From NCBI GenBank assembly GCA_029975555.1, contig JARKOY010000024.1, forward strand, positions 1-64,000: a stretch of DNA of 64,000 bases, read 5' to 3'. Source of the DNA: Spirochaetia bacterium (GTDB lineage: Bacteria; Spirochaetota; Spirochaetia; Treponematales; Rectinemataceae). Below are positions 44,082 through 53,288 of the stretch, piece after piece; position 1 is the first letter of the stretch; each line of letters starts with the position of its first letter. The notes beneath the pieces were generated by a model. It made no database searches, was not told where the DNA came from, and was given only the letters and a program-made list of their open reading frames with translations. The translations under genes were made by a program, and so were the position numbers.

Positions 44082-45397
44082 GGCCATTCCTTAAAATCGA
44101 AGGTTTTTTCGGTGAAGCACTCGTCAAGATACGCGAGGTAGGCGGATTTTTGAAGGGCCGGCACAAAGGCCCTGCGAATCTCGCCGGCCCTCTCGCCGCG
44201 ATTCTCTCCGAGCTCGAGCGCGAGGTCGGCGATGATGCGCGCGGGCATGATGTAGGCGCGTTCCGGATCGCAGGCCTTGAAGTCCGCGCCGTGGATCGTT
44301 CCCGAAAAGCCCGAAAAACCAAGCTGGCAGCAAGGCACGAGCGTCGCGACGTCCCCGACGTCGTCGGAAGCGTACGACCTGTCGTGAAGATCGATGCTCG
44401 CCATAGGAATAAACCTAGACGCAGACTGAGCGAGAAGCTCGCCGAGTTCGGGCGAGGGACGGAAAGGCTGGTATCCGGGCGTAGTGCTGAGTTCAAGCGC
44501 CGCCCCCACGGCCAAGGCGCCTGCGGCGAGGGCCCGATCCACCTTGACTGCGGCGTTCCGGATCGCCTCGATGGTCGCGCCGCGGACATAGGTTTCGATG
44601 ACGGCGCGGTCCGGCACGGTGTTGACCGTCATGCCGCTCTCTTCCAGAACCGGGTGGACGCGGATGTGGTCATCGTCCCGGAAGGTCTCGCGCTGCGCAT
44701 GGATCGCCATGAGCGCGATCGAGGCCGCATTGAGCGCGTTGACGCCTCGGTCGGGCGCTGCCCCGGAATGCGCCGCCTTGCCGACAAAGCGCGCCTGTTT
44801 CGCCAAAAATCCGTTCAGCGTGCCGTTGACCGTCGCGGCGCGCTCCGGGCTGTCGGCCATCGAGTGGTATTTGAGCACACAGGCCGCATCGTCGAAGACT
44901 CCCAGACGGATCAGTTCCTGCTTGCCGCTCAAATACTTGATTTCGCCCTTGGCGCGCAGTTCCTTGCGGAAATCGAGCTGCGTGTACTCCTCCGCCGGCG
45001 CGCCTACGAAGCTCACGCGGAACCCCCACGCTTCCGGCGCCCCGCACGCGCACAGCGCCTCAAAGGCCGCCATCATCACCGTCATCTGCGCATGGTGCCC
45101 GCACGAGTGCATGATGCCCCCCGGCGCCCCGCGCGTGGGCAGCGCGTCCATGTCCGCCAGCAGCACGATCTCCGGCGCGCCGCCAGGCCCGACCGTCGCC
45201 TTCAGCCCAGTGCGCGCAAGGCCGAACTCGGCCTCGACGCCGAGGGCATCGAGGTGGCGCTTCAGCGCTTCCATCGTTCGGAATTCCTGAAACCCGCACT
45301 CGGGACTCTTTTCAAGCTCTTCGGCGAGCGCCAGGAAAGCATCGCGCGAGGCGCTGATGGCGCGGTCCACCGCCTTTTTCATTGCTTCTTTATTCAT
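44066..45397 (-). CDS. M20-family amidohydrolase (AbgB/aminoacylase-like)
   Basis: The 443-residue protein has the M20 metal-binding pattern: LLADMDALPT, MHSCGHHAQMT and APAEEYTQLDF (two Glu), then GKAAHSGAAPDRGVNALNA from the dimerisation domain and a late IHGADF region. Such enzymes hydrolyse amide bonds of acylated amino acids or p-aminobenzoyl-glutamate. Two M20 proteins occur in the window; this one is not adjacent to the other and they differ in length and motifs. It overlaps the HAD gene downstream. The substrate is unknown. Confidence 0.88.
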   Translation of the reverse strand: MNKEAMKKAVDRAISASRDAFLALAEELEKSPECGFQEFRTMEALKRHLDALGVEAEFGLARTGLKATVGPGGAPEIVLLADMDALPTRGAPGGIMHSCGHHAQMTVMMAAFEALCACGAPEAWGFRVSFVGAPAEEYTQLDFRKELRAKGEIKYLSGKQELIRLGVFDDAACVLKYHSMADSPERAATVNGTLNGFLAKQARFVGKAAHSGAAPDRGVNALNAASIALMAIHAQRETFRDDDHIRVHPVLEESGMTVNTVPDRAVIETYVRGATIEAIRNAAVKVDRALAAGALAVGAALELSTTPGYQPFRPSPELGELLAQSASRFIPMASIDLHDRSYASDDVGDVATLVPCCQLGFSGFSGTIHGADFKACDPERAYIMPARIIADLALELGENRGERAGEIRRAFVPALQKSAYLAYLDECFTEKTFDFKEWPCTKQ

Positions 45398-45538
45398 GAT
45401 GATTGCTCCTATCCCTCATCAGTACGCTCAAGGCTCACCTTAGCGTCCATATTCTGAAGATGCAAGCGCACCTGCCGCATCGGCCTCTCCGCCCAGGAGG
45501 GGCCTCCCTCTTGACCGCTCCTCCATTTAGTGATTTTC

Positions 45539-45566
45539 CTTACATGCAACGCAGCGACAATATACT
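45539..45566 (+). promoter_or_regulatory. Candidate promoter of the purine transport operon
   Basis: CTTACA (45539-45544) and TATACT (45561-45566) are 16 bp apart, about 60 nt before the ATG. I saw no purine riboswitch core in the leader. Confidence 0.4.
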
Positions 45567-45629
45567 CTACATTGCTGCACTATTCGACACCGTGCCCCAA
45601 AACGGCGCGATATTCTAAAGGAGCGCACT

Positions 45630-46709
45630 ATGAAAACACTCAAAGTCGTGGGACTTATTGTGCTGGCAGCGATGATGCTGTTTCCCGCCACCGCGCAAAC
45701 CCCTAAAAAGGCCAACGTTTTCCTCCTCATCTCAGGTTCTCTCGGCGACAAGGGCTTCAACGATTCGGCTCGCGCCGCACTGGACCTCATCAAGCAGAAA
45801 TACGGCGCCAACGTCACCGTAAAGTACACCGAGCTCGGCACCGATGTCGCAAAGTTCGCCCCCTCCCTCGAGGATGCAGGGGCAGAAGGCTACGACGTCG
45901 TATTCTGCTCGAACAACTTCAACTCGGCGGTCCAGGAGGTGGCGCCGCGCTATCCGAAGACCCTGTACGTCATGTACGACGGCTGGATCAACGGCGACAT
46001 CGGCAATGTGTATTCGGTGCAGTACAAGAATTCCGAGGCAGGGTACCTGGCGGGCGCCCTGGCTGGCCTCATGACGAAATACACAACGGATCCGAAGATC
46101 AATGCAAATAACGTCATCGGGTTCGTGGGGGGCCGCGACATTACCGGCATCAACGACTTCTTCGTCGGCTACATCGCCGGAGCTCAGAAACTGAACCCTG
46201 CAATCAAGATAATCTACAACTACGTCAACTCCTTCACCGACACGGCCAAGGCCAAGGATCAGGCCCTGGTTCAGTATAAGTCGTACAACGCCGACATCGT
46301 CTACCATGCGGCCGGCCGCGCAGGCCTGGGCGTCTTCGACGCAGCGGTCGAAACCGGCAAGTACGCCATCGGTGTCGATACCGACCAGGCGAGCCTCTTC
46401 GGCAATGAGCCCAAAAAAGCCGATCTCATTCTGACCTCTACCATGAAGCGCGTCGACCTCACGCTCTACCAGGCCTTCGAAAAATTCATGAACGGCGAAA
46501 AGCTGGGCGGCAAGAAGGTCTACGTCGGCGCCGCAGAAGGCGTCATCGCCTACGCGCCCTTCAACAAGGCAGTGCCTGCCTCCATCAAGGCGGAGCTCGA
46601 GAAACTCCAGGCCGACATCAGGGCGGGCAAGGTGACCATCCCCTCCGCGTTCTCGATGACTGCGGAAGAAATCAACAAGATGAGGGACTCGGTCAACGCG
46701 GCGAAATGA
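45630..46709 (+). CDS. BMP-family (PnrA/TmpC-like) nucleoside-binding protein
   Basis: The 359-residue precursor has a signal peptide (MKTLKVVGLIVLAAMMLF, ending near ATAQ). It lacks a lipobox Cys, so unlike many relatives it may be a soluble periplasmic protein. LLISGSLGDKGFNDSA and the following AALDLIKQKYG are the BMP signature; the Phe-Asn-Asp there contacts the ligand in PnrA. VGGRDITGINDFFVGYIAGA and GVFDAAVETGKYAIGVDTDQA are further family blocks. Treponema PnrA binds purine nucleosides. The operon continues with an ATPase, two permeases and a deaminase, which supports nucleoside import. AAAGGAG precedes the ATG. Confidence 0.93.
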   Translation: MKTLKVVGLIVLAAMMLFPATAQTPKKANVFLLISGSLGDKGFNDSARAALDLIKQKYGANVTVKYTELGTDVAKFAPSLEDAGAEGYDVVFCSNNFNSAVQEVAPRYPKTLYVMYDGWINGDIGNVYSVQYKNSEAGYLAGALAGLMTKYTTDPKINANNVIGFVGGRDITGINDFFVGYIAGAQKLNPAIKIIYNYVNSFTDTAKAKDQALVQYKSYNADIVYHAAGRAGLGVFDAAVETGKYAIGVDTDQASLFGNEPKKADLILTSTMKRVDLTLYQAFEKFMNGEKLGGKKVYVGAAEGVIAYAPFNKAVPASIKAELEKLQADIRAGKVTIPSAFSMTAEEINKMRDSVNAAK

Positions 46710-46783
46710 TGTGCTGGCAGGCATCGCCGCGGGGGACAGCGCTCCGCGGGAGCACGATCACATGATGCCTTGAATATCAATGG

Positions 46784-46810
46784 AGAGGCTGTCCGAGACG
46801 GACAGCCTCT
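46784..46810 (+). terminator. Hairpin between binding protein and ATPase genes
   Basis: AGAGGCTGTCC (46784-46794) pairs perfectly with GGACAGCCTCT (46800-46810) around a 5-nt loop, followed by TCTTCC. A partial terminator here would favour the binding protein. It also shows that the ATG at 46780 is not the ATPase start. Confidence 0.75.
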
Positions 46811-46830
46811 TCTTCCATCGGAGTGACGCT

Positions 46831-48390
46831 TTGCAAACGCTCATTCGTACCGAAAAACTCTCGAAAATCTATCCAAACGGGACCTTTGCCAACAAATCAG
46901 TCGATTTCTCGGTGCTGGAAGGAGAAATCCACGGGCTCGTGGGAGAAAACGGTGCGGGCAAGACCACGCTCATGAAGATGCTCTACGGGGAGGAGCAGCC
47001 ATCGGCGGGCCGAATTCTGATCGACGAAAAGCCTGTCTCGCTCGCGTCCGAATTTGCGGCGATAAAGGCCGGCATCGGCATGGTACACCAGCACTTCATG
47101 CTCGTGCCGTCGCTCACGGCGGCGGAGAACCTCGTGCTCGGCAAAGAGCCGAAGCGCGCCCGGACGCGCACCTTCGACGTCGAGGCTGCGGCGCGCATCA
47201 CCGAGGAGCTGTCGGCGCGCTACAATCTGCCGGTCATCGCGAGGGCGCGCGTCGCAGACCTCTCCGTGTCGATGCGTCAGAAGCTCGAAATCCTGAAGGC
47301 GCTCTACCGCGGCGCCCGCATTCTCATCCTCGACGAACCGACGGCGGTGCTCACGCCCCAAGAAACCGAAGAGCTCTTCGTAGAGCTGAAAGCCCTAAAG
47401 CAGCAGGGCAAGACCATCATCTTCATCAGCCACAAGCTCAAGGAAATATTTCAGCTCTGCGACCGTGTTACAGTGATGCGCGACGGACGGCTCATCGCCT
47501 CCCACCGGGTGGCCGACGTCGATATCCACCAGATATCGAACGAGATGGTCGGCCGCGAGGTCCGCTTCGAGATAACGCGGCCCTCCATGGCCCCCGGCGA
47601 GAGAGTGCTTGATGTGCGCGGCCTCGCCTTTGTCGACGACTTCGCCATACCCAAGCTGAAAAACGTCTCTTTTTCATTGCGCAAAAATGAAATACTCGGC
47701 GTCGTGGGCGTCGACGGCAATGGCCAGAGCGAGCTCGTCGAGATCATCACCGGCACGCAGAAGGCCCTCGCGGGCACGGTTCGAGTGCACGGGGTGGACA
47801 TCACGAACCGTCCCCCTTCGGTCATCCGGCGCAGCGGCATCGCGCACATCGCGGAAGACCGCATGACTGTGGGAACCGCCCTCCCCGCGTCGATCGAGCA
47901 AAACCTGCTCGCCGACCGCTACTGGAGCAGGCAGTTCTCCACAAAAGGAGGCTTCTTGAAGCGCCGGGAGATGTCGGCCTACTCCGGCACCCTCGTCCGC
48001 GAATACGACATCCGCTGCAATTCGGCCCACCAGCCTGTGGCGAGCCTTTCGGGCGGGAACATGCAGAAAGTGGTCATAGCCCGAGAATTTACGGCGAATG
48101 CCTCGATTCTGATCATTGCGCAGCCCACGCGTGGCGTCGATATAGGCGCCATAGAGTACATTCACTCGAAGATCATGGAGATGCGCAGCGCCGGCAAGGC
48201 TATTCTGCTCGTCTCTTCCGATCTCCAGGAGGTCATGGGCCTGTCGGACTCCTTGGTCGTCATGCACCAGGGCGAGATCGTCGCCTATTTCCCCGACGCC
48301 TCACGGGTGACCGACAAGGAACTCGGCCTCTACATGCTCGGCCTCAAGCGCCAAAGCGAAGACGAAATCAGGAAGGTGCTTCATGAATAG
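46831..48390 (+). CDS. Nucleoside ABC importer ATPase, two nucleotide-binding domains
   Basis: The 519-residue protein has two ABC domains. The first has Walker A VGENGAGKTTLMK, the deviating signature LSVSMRQKLEILKAL and Walker B ILILDEPTAVL. The second has VDGNGQSELVEII, the canonical LSGGNMQKVVIARE, and ILIIAQPTRGVD, where Ala-Gln replaces the usual Asp-Glu. This asymmetry is typical of BMP-linked nucleoside ATPases. I chose the TTG at 46831, 7 nt after GGAG, because the only upstream ATG (46780) lies in a terminator hairpin. It overlaps the first permease gene by 8 bp. Confidence 0.93.
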   Translation: MQTLIRTEKLSKIYPNGTFANKSVDFSVLEGEIHGLVGENGAGKTTLMKMLYGEEQPSAGRILIDEKPVSLASEFAAIKAGIGMVHQHFMLVPSLTAAENLVLGKEPKRARTRTFDVEAAARITEELSARYNLPVIARARVADLSVSMRQKLEILKALYRGARILILDEPTAVLTPQETEELFVELKALKQQGKTIIFISHKLKEIFQLCDRVTVMRDGRLIASHRVADVDIHQISNEMVGREVRFEITRPSMAPGERVLDVRGLAFVDDFAIPKLKNVSFSLRKNEILGVVGVDGNGQSELVEIITGTQKALAGTVRVHGVDITNRPPSVIRRSGIAHIAEDRMTVGTALPASIEQNLLADRYWSRQFSTKGGFLKRREMSAYSGTLVREYDIRCNSAHQPVASLSGGNMQKVVIAREFTANASILIIAQPTRGVDIGAIEYIHSKIMEMRSAGKAILLVSSDLQEVMGLSDSLVVMHQGEIVAYFPDASRVTDKELGLYMLGLKRQSEDEIRKVLHE

Positions 48391-49468
48391 CATACGACGC
48401 TTTTTTGTCGATCGGGAGTCGCTCGCGCCGGCGCTCGTCACCCTGTTCGCGGCGGTCTTCTCGCTGCTCGCGGGCATCGTCCTCATCTTCATCGTCAGCA
48501 AGCAGCCCTTGCAGTCGGTCCAGAACTTCCTGCTCGCGCCGTTCTTGCGCTCCTACAACTTCTACTACCTCCTCATCGTGATGGTTCCCATCACCTTCAC
48601 TGGGCTTGCGCTCTGCGTGGTGTATCAGCTCCGCTACATGAGTCTGATCGTCGACGCGAGCCTCTACGTCGGGGCGGTCGTCGCGACGGCGATAGGGACC
48701 CAGATTTCGCTGCCCGCCGGCATTCACCCCGCGGTCGCGATGCTCGCGGCTGGCCTCGTCGGGGGGCTCATCGGACTTCTGCCTGCGATTCTCAAGATCC
48801 GTTGGCGCGCGAACGAGCTCGTGTCATCGCTCATGCTCAACTACGTGTTCTATTTTCTGGGGAGCTTCATCATCCTCTATTATCTGCGGGATAGAAGCCA
48901 GACAATCCTCTCCTCGCTCCCGTTCAAGAGGACATTCCTCCTGCCGAGGCTCGTGCCGAACACGCAGCTCCACGTAGGTTTTCTGATTGCGGCGGCCTTT
49001 GTGGCGCTGGTGACGATATTTTTGTACCGGACGCGCTGGGGGTACGAGATCAGAATCACGGGTGCGAATCCGCGCTTCGCCATGTATGCAGGCATTCCGG
49101 TGACGACTGTCGTGCTCTACGCGCACTTCATCTCGGGATTCCTCGGCGGCGTCGGTGGCGCAGTGGAGATGTCGGGCCTCTACCGCGCCTTCATCTGGCA
49201 GATGGACCCCTCCTACGCATGGGACGGGGTAATCGTGGCCATGCTGGCGCGTCGCAACCCGAAATTCGTGCCGGTTTCGGCCTTGTTCCTCGCCTACCTG
49301 CGGGTCGGCGCAGATTTCATGTCGCGGCGCGGTGACGTCGCGTTCGAGTTCATCACCCTGCTTCAGGGGCTCATCATCCTCATTCTGGCCTCGGACCGCA
49401 TCGTGAACTATTTTAAAGAACGACGGCTGCGGAAGCAGGTACTCAAGAGCCAAGGAGAGAGCCGATGA
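48383..49468 (+). CDS. Nucleoside ABC importer permease 1
   Basis: This 361-residue membrane protein belongs to the branched-chain/ribose/BMP permease family (BPD_transp_2), with about ten helices and the cytoplasmic TRWGYEIRITGANPRFAMYAGI coupling loop. It contains GLLPAILKIRWRANELVSSLMLNY, typical of the larger of two BMP-operon permeases (YufP-like). It overlaps both neighbours, indicating tight coupling of ATPase, permease 1 and permease 2 synthesis. Confidence 0.92.
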   Translation: MNSIRRFFVDRESLAPALVTLFAAVFSLLAGIVLIFIVSKQPLQSVQNFLLAPFLRSYNFYYLLIVMVPITFTGLALCVVYQLRYMSLIVDASLYVGAVVATAIGTQISLPAGIHPAVAMLAAGLVGGLIGLLPAILKIRWRANELVSSLMLNYVFYFLGSFIILYYLRDRSQTILSSLPFKRTFLLPRLVPNTQLHVGFLIAAAFVALVTIFLYRTRWGYEIRITGANPRFAMYAGIPVTTVVLYAHFISGFLGGVGGAVEMSGLYRAFIWQMDPSYAWDGVIVAMLARRNPKFVPVSALFLAYLRVGADFMSRRGDVAFEFITLLQGLIILILASDRIVNYFKERRLRKQVLKSQGESR

Positions 49469-50439
49469 TCAACTTCATTCTCGGAGTCGTCACTTCCGCG
49501 AACTACTGGTTTATCGTGCTCCGCTCGACCGCGCCCATTCTGCTGGTCACCCTGGGTGCCGTGATCACAGCCCAGGCGGGCATCATGAACATGGCCCTCG
49601 AAGGATCGATGCTGTGGGCTGCGCTCGTAGGGGTCATTGCGAGCTCGGCCACCGGAAACGCATGGATCGGGCTTTTGGCGGGGGTCGGTGTTTCGGTGCT
49701 GGTGGCGCTCGTGCTCGGCTTTTTCGCGCTCAAGCTCGACGCGAATGCGGTCCTGTCCGGCGTGGCACTCAACCTGGTCGCCACGGGCGGCACGGTGTTC
49801 GTGCTGTTCTCGCTGACCGGCGACAAGGGTATCTCATCGTCCTTGCCGAGCAAGGTGCTGCCTGCACTCACCATCCCCTTGGTCAAGGATATCCCGTGGA
49901 TCGGCAAGGTGATCTCCGGCCAGAACATCATCGTGTACATCGCCGCACTCTCGGTAGTCTTCGTCGACTTCATCCTGAGGCGCTTCACCATAGGTCGCAG
50001 AATCCGCGCCACCGGCGAAAACATCGAGGCAGCGAAGGCAGCCGGCATCGATCCTGTGCGCATCAAGTTCTTCGCGCTGATCGTGTCGGGCGTGCTCGCA
50101 GGCCTCGCCGGCTGTTTTCTCTCGATGGGCTACACGTCGAATTTTACCTCGGGCATCGCTGCGGGGCGCGGCTACGTGGCGAATGCGGCGCAGGTCGTCG
50201 CAGGGGGGACCGCGGTCGGCTCGATTTTCGCCGCCATGCTCTTTGGGCTGATGGACGCCATGGCCACGTACCTTCAGAACATAGGGCTCATGCCGGAACT
50301 CATTCAGGCGCTGCCGTACGCGGTGACGATCTTGGGCTTCGTGGTCGTGACCTTCGTGCGCGACAGGCGCGAGGCCGAGCGGAAGCGCAGGCTGTTTGCC
50401 TCGAGCACGATGAAGAAGGAAAATGTCGGTGGAATGTGA
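49465..50439 (+). CDS. Nucleoside ABC importer permease 2
   Basis: The 324-residue membrane protein (about nine helices) has the family motifs GAVITAQAGIMNMALEGSML near the start, RRIRATGENIEAAKAAGIDP as the coupling loop, and AGLAGCFLSMGYTSNFTSGI. It is the smaller permease partner (YufQ-like) of the BMP system. It overlaps the deaminase gene by 17 bp, so that enzyme belongs to the same operon. Confidence 0.92.
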   Translation: MINFILGVVTSANYWFIVLRSTAPILLVTLGAVITAQAGIMNMALEGSMLWAALVGVIASSATGNAWIGLLAGVGVSVLVALVLGFFALKLDANAVLSGVALNLVATGGTVFVLFSLTGDKGISSSLPSKVLPALTIPLVKDIPWIGKVISGQNIIVYIAALSVVFVDFILRRFTIGRRIRATGENIEAAKAAGIDPVRIKFFALIVSGVLAGLAGCFLSMGYTSNFTSGIAAGRGYVANAAQVVAGGTAVGSIFAAMLFGLMDAMATYLQNIGLMPELIQALPYAVTILGFVVVTFVRDRREAERKRRLFASSTMKKENVGGM

Positions 50440-51775
50440 TCTCTATATCCATGGCGGGGTTGTCCTGACGATGGACGGCCGGTGGCGGATTTTCGACCCT
50501 GGCTACATCGCGATACAGCACGGCCGAATCGCGGACGTCGGCCCTCTGGACGAAGCCGAGAGCTCCAAGGGATGGACCGCCAAGACCACGATCGACGCCC
50601 GCGGAACGCTCATCATGCCGGGATACGTCAACACGCACACGCACATTTCGATGAGTCCCTTCCGCGGGGCTATGGAAGACTCGAAGGATAGGCTGACGCG
50701 CTTCATCTTCCCACTCGAAAAAGCGATGGTGCGCCCGGAGCTTGTCTACGACGGGGCGCTCTTCACGATTGCGGAGATGGTCCGCTCGGGAACCACCTGT
50801 TTTGCCGACATGTACTACTTTGAAGAGGAGGTTGCGCGGGCGGCAGACCTCGCGGGCGTGCGCGCGCTCGTGGGCGAGACCGTCGTGGACTTCCCCTCCC
50901 CCGACGCCGATGCTCCCTACGGGGGAATCGAGCTCGCGAAAAGGCTTGTCCGCAACGTGAGGGGGCATCCGCGCATCACGCCGATGATCGCGCCCCACGC
51001 GCCCTACACGGTCGACGCAGAGCACCTGAAACGCATCGCGGCAGTGGCCGACGAGCTCGACACCCCCATCATGATGCACGTGGCTGAGATGGATTTCGAA
51101 CACGCACGCTTCTCCAAATCCCACGGCTCGGTGCTGAAATACCTCGATACGACGGGTGTCCTGTCCCCGAGGCTCATCGCAGTGCACATGCTCTACCTCG
51201 ATCAGGACGACATTGCGCTCGCCGCCGAAAGAAAGATCAGCGTGGCGCACTGCCCCGTCTCGAACGCAAAGTCCGGCAGGCCCATCTGCCCGGCATGGCA
51301 GCTTGGCCGAGCAGGTGTCGCGGTCGGGATAGGGACCGACGGCCCGTTATCGGGCAACACGATGGACATGCAGACAGTGACGTCGATCTATCCCAAAATG
51401 CAGAAGGTTCGTGAGGGACGGCGCGACATCGTTCCCGCCAGGGAGGCGCTCTATGCCGCCACCATGGGAGGCGCGGCGGCGCTCGGCCTTGCGGACCAGA
51501 TCGGCTCGATAGAGGCCGGCAAGTGGGCCGACATCCAGATCGTCGACATCGACGATTTCAATCTTCTGCCGGTGCACGACTGGTATGCGACGGCGGTGTA
51601 CGCCGCGCAGGCGCACAATGTCCGGGACACCGTGGTGGCCGGCTCCTTCGTCATGCGAGAGAGGAAGCTCTGCTTTGCAGATGAGAAGACGCTGAAAGAG
51701 AAGGTCCTGCGCCATGCGGAGGCGAGCGCCTCGACGGTGCGCGCGCTTTTGGACACAAACCCTGATGGAGGCTGA
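50423..51775 (+). CDS. Amidohydrolase, MTA/SAH/adenosine or guanine deaminase type
   Basis: The 450-residue protein has the metal-dependent amidohydrolase motifs PGYVNTHTHISMSPFRG (HxH), MIAPHAPYTVD, MMHVAEMD, VHMLYLD and GIGTDGPLSGN (final Asp), as in the MtaD/SsnA/TrzN group. These enzymes deaminate adenosine, S-adenosylhomocysteine, methylthioadenosine or guanine. Translation is coupled to the nucleoside permease by a 17-bp overlap, so the likely job is to deaminate the imported nucleoside. With DeoD and the phosphorylase at 58028 this would make a short purine salvage route. Exact substrate is not determined. Confidence 0.9.
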   Translation: MSVECDLYIHGGVVLTMDGRWRIFDPGYIAIQHGRIADVGPLDEAESSKGWTAKTTIDARGTLIMPGYVNTHTHISMSPFRGAMEDSKDRLTRFIFPLEKAMVRPELVYDGALFTIAEMVRSGTTCFADMYYFEEEVARAADLAGVRALVGETVVDFPSPDADAPYGGIELAKRLVRNVRGHPRITPMIAPHAPYTVDAEHLKRIAAVADELDTPIMMHVAEMDFEHARFSKSHGSVLKYLDTTGVLSPRLIAVHMLYLDQDDIALAAERKISVAHCPVSNAKSGRPICPAWQLGRAGVAVGIGTDGPLSGNTMDMQTVTSIYPKMQKVREGRRDIVPAREALYAATMGGAAALGLADQIGSIEAGKWADIQIVDIDDFNLLPVHDWYATAVYAAQAHNVRDTVVAGSFVMRERKLCFADEKTLKEKVLRHAEASASTVRALLDTNPDGG

Positions 51776-51817
51776 GGAGAGAGGCGCCGAAGGCGGCCGC
51801 ACCGCAGCAGGCACCCC

Positions 51818-53197
51818 TCACATGTCCATCGTGGAACGGTAGGGAGGTACCGCCTTGTGCTCGCGGGCGGCTCTGGCAAGCCTCTCTGGCTCCTTGAGCA
51901 GCAGAAAACCTGCGAGGGCGAGGCTCATCCCCGCATAGCGCGCCGCCTTCATCGCCCAAGTTCCGCCAGAGGCCGCGCAGGACTGCCACGTGTGCGCGCC
52001 CACGCCCAGAGGCCAGGTTGCTGCATTCATCTGTCCGGTCGGCACTACATAGGACACATCGCCTGTGTCGAGCGAACCTCCGATGCGCCGGCCCTCGCCG
52101 AAGTCTCCGATGTCGAGGTGAAGAGGCTTGCGCAGCAGCTCCACGGGGGCGCCGATGGGCAGAAGCGTCGCCTGTCTGTCCGAAGGCGCTATGGTCTTCT
52201 GCAGCGCTCGCGCAAACTCGATCTCCTTTTTCGTCGGCGTGGGCAGCGGCGTGGCCCGCATCGCCTCAAAAATCGCATCCTGAATCGCCCCGTTCGGAAC
52301 AAAATCGCATTTGCCGGCCTTGATGCTGACGGAGGCCTTCGTTTCGGTCATGAGCTCGGCGCCGCGGATCGATTTTCGCACGCGCAGCATGATCTGGCGC
52401 AGGTCCTGTGCAGTCGGAGCGCGCACGTAGAGGTGCAAGGCGGCGTGTTCGGGCACAATGTTGGCCTTCGCCCCGCCGTTGGTGATCACATAGTGGAAGA
52501 GCGTCCCTTGCGGCACATGCTCGCGCAGAAACTCTATCGAGAGGTTGAAGAGCTGCACCGCATCGAGAGCCGAGCGTCCGGCATGAGGCGCCATCCCTGC
52601 GTGACTCGCCCTGCCTTCGAACGATATGACGAGAGAAAGATTCGCGCTCGTGCGGTAGCGGTGGGGCGTGTTGACATCGGCCGGGTGCCAGGTCATCGCC
52701 GCGTCGACATCGCTGAAGCGGCCAGCTTTGACCAGCGGAATCCTGCCCAGGGATTCTTCCGCAGGGCAGCCGTAGAATCGGACACGCGCCTCAAGGCCTG
52801 CCAGACCGAGCACGTGCACAAGCGCCTCCGCAGCCACCAGCGACCCCACACCCAAAAGGTTGTGCCCGCAAGCGTGCCCTGGGGCGCCCTGCACCACAGG
52901 CTCGCGCCGCACGGCACAGGCCTGCGACATACCTGGCAAAGCGTCGTATTCTCCCATGTATGCGATGACCGGCCCGTGGCTGCCGGCCTCCGCGCAGAAC
53001 GAGTAGGGCATTTCGGGGAATTCCTGCACGCGGAAGCCTTGGCCTGCGAGCCTCTGGCGGTACAGGGCGGAAGACCTCTCTTCCTCGTGCGAGACCTCGG
53101 GGTGCTCCCATATGTCCCTCGCAAGGGCATCGTATTCGGCGGCTCGACTCTCCGCGAAATCCACAAGCTCCTTCACAAGCTTCGCCGCTTCTTCCAT
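51818..53197 (-). CDS. M20-family hydrolase resembling p-aminobenzoyl-glutamate hydrolase B
   Basis: The 459-residue protein has RDIWEHPEVSHEEERSS, YMGEYDALPGMSQ, GHACGHNLLG, GCPAEESLGRIPLV and FEGRASHAGMAPHAGRSAL, then late SLDTGDVSYVVPTGQ. The DTGDVS block and the length are typical of AbgB-like enzymes, which cleave p-aminobenzoyl-glutamate or related amides. It is convergent with the deaminase gene. I chose the ATG at 53197, with AAGGAAAGG upstream; the frame extends to 53488 only as antisense of the TPR gene region. No AbgA or AbgT partner is visible. Confidence 0.88.
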   Translation of the reverse strand: MEEAAKLVKELVDFAESRAAEYDALARDIWEHPEVSHEEERSSALYRQRLAGQGFRVQEFPEMPYSFCAEAGSHGPVIAYMGEYDALPGMSQACAVRREPVVQGAPGHACGHNLLGVGSLVAAEALVHVLGLAGLEARVRFYGCPAEESLGRIPLVKAGRFSDVDAAMTWHPADVNTPHRYRTSANLSLVISFEGRASHAGMAPHAGRSALDAVQLFNLSIEFLREHVPQGTLFHYVITNGGAKANIVPEHAALHLYVRAPTAQDLRQIMLRVRKSIRGAELMTETKASVSIKAGKCDFVPNGAIQDAIFEAMRATPLPTPTKKEIEFARALQKTIAPSDRQATLLPIGAPVELLRKPLHLDIGDFGEGRRIGGSLDTGDVSYVVPTGQMNAATWPLGVGAHTWQSCAASGGTWAMKAARYAGMSLALAGFLLLKEPERLARAAREHKAVPPYRSTMDM

Positions 53198-53288
53198 AGC
53201 GCATCCTTTCCTTGCAGCACGAAACGTAATGCGAAAAACAGGCGCCACGTCCATGTCCACAAGATCGGCTTCCTCGCCTCTTCGCTGC

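Noticed and set aside
45398-45629. Purine riboswitch before the nucleoside transporter
   Set aside because: I could not find the conserved three-way-junction core residues; only a GGAGG/CCTCC mini-hairpin is present.
46780-46830. ATG 46780 as start of the nucleoside ATPase
   Set aside because: The first codons are a perfect terminator hairpin; the TTG at 46831 has a well-placed GGAG and fits the family start.
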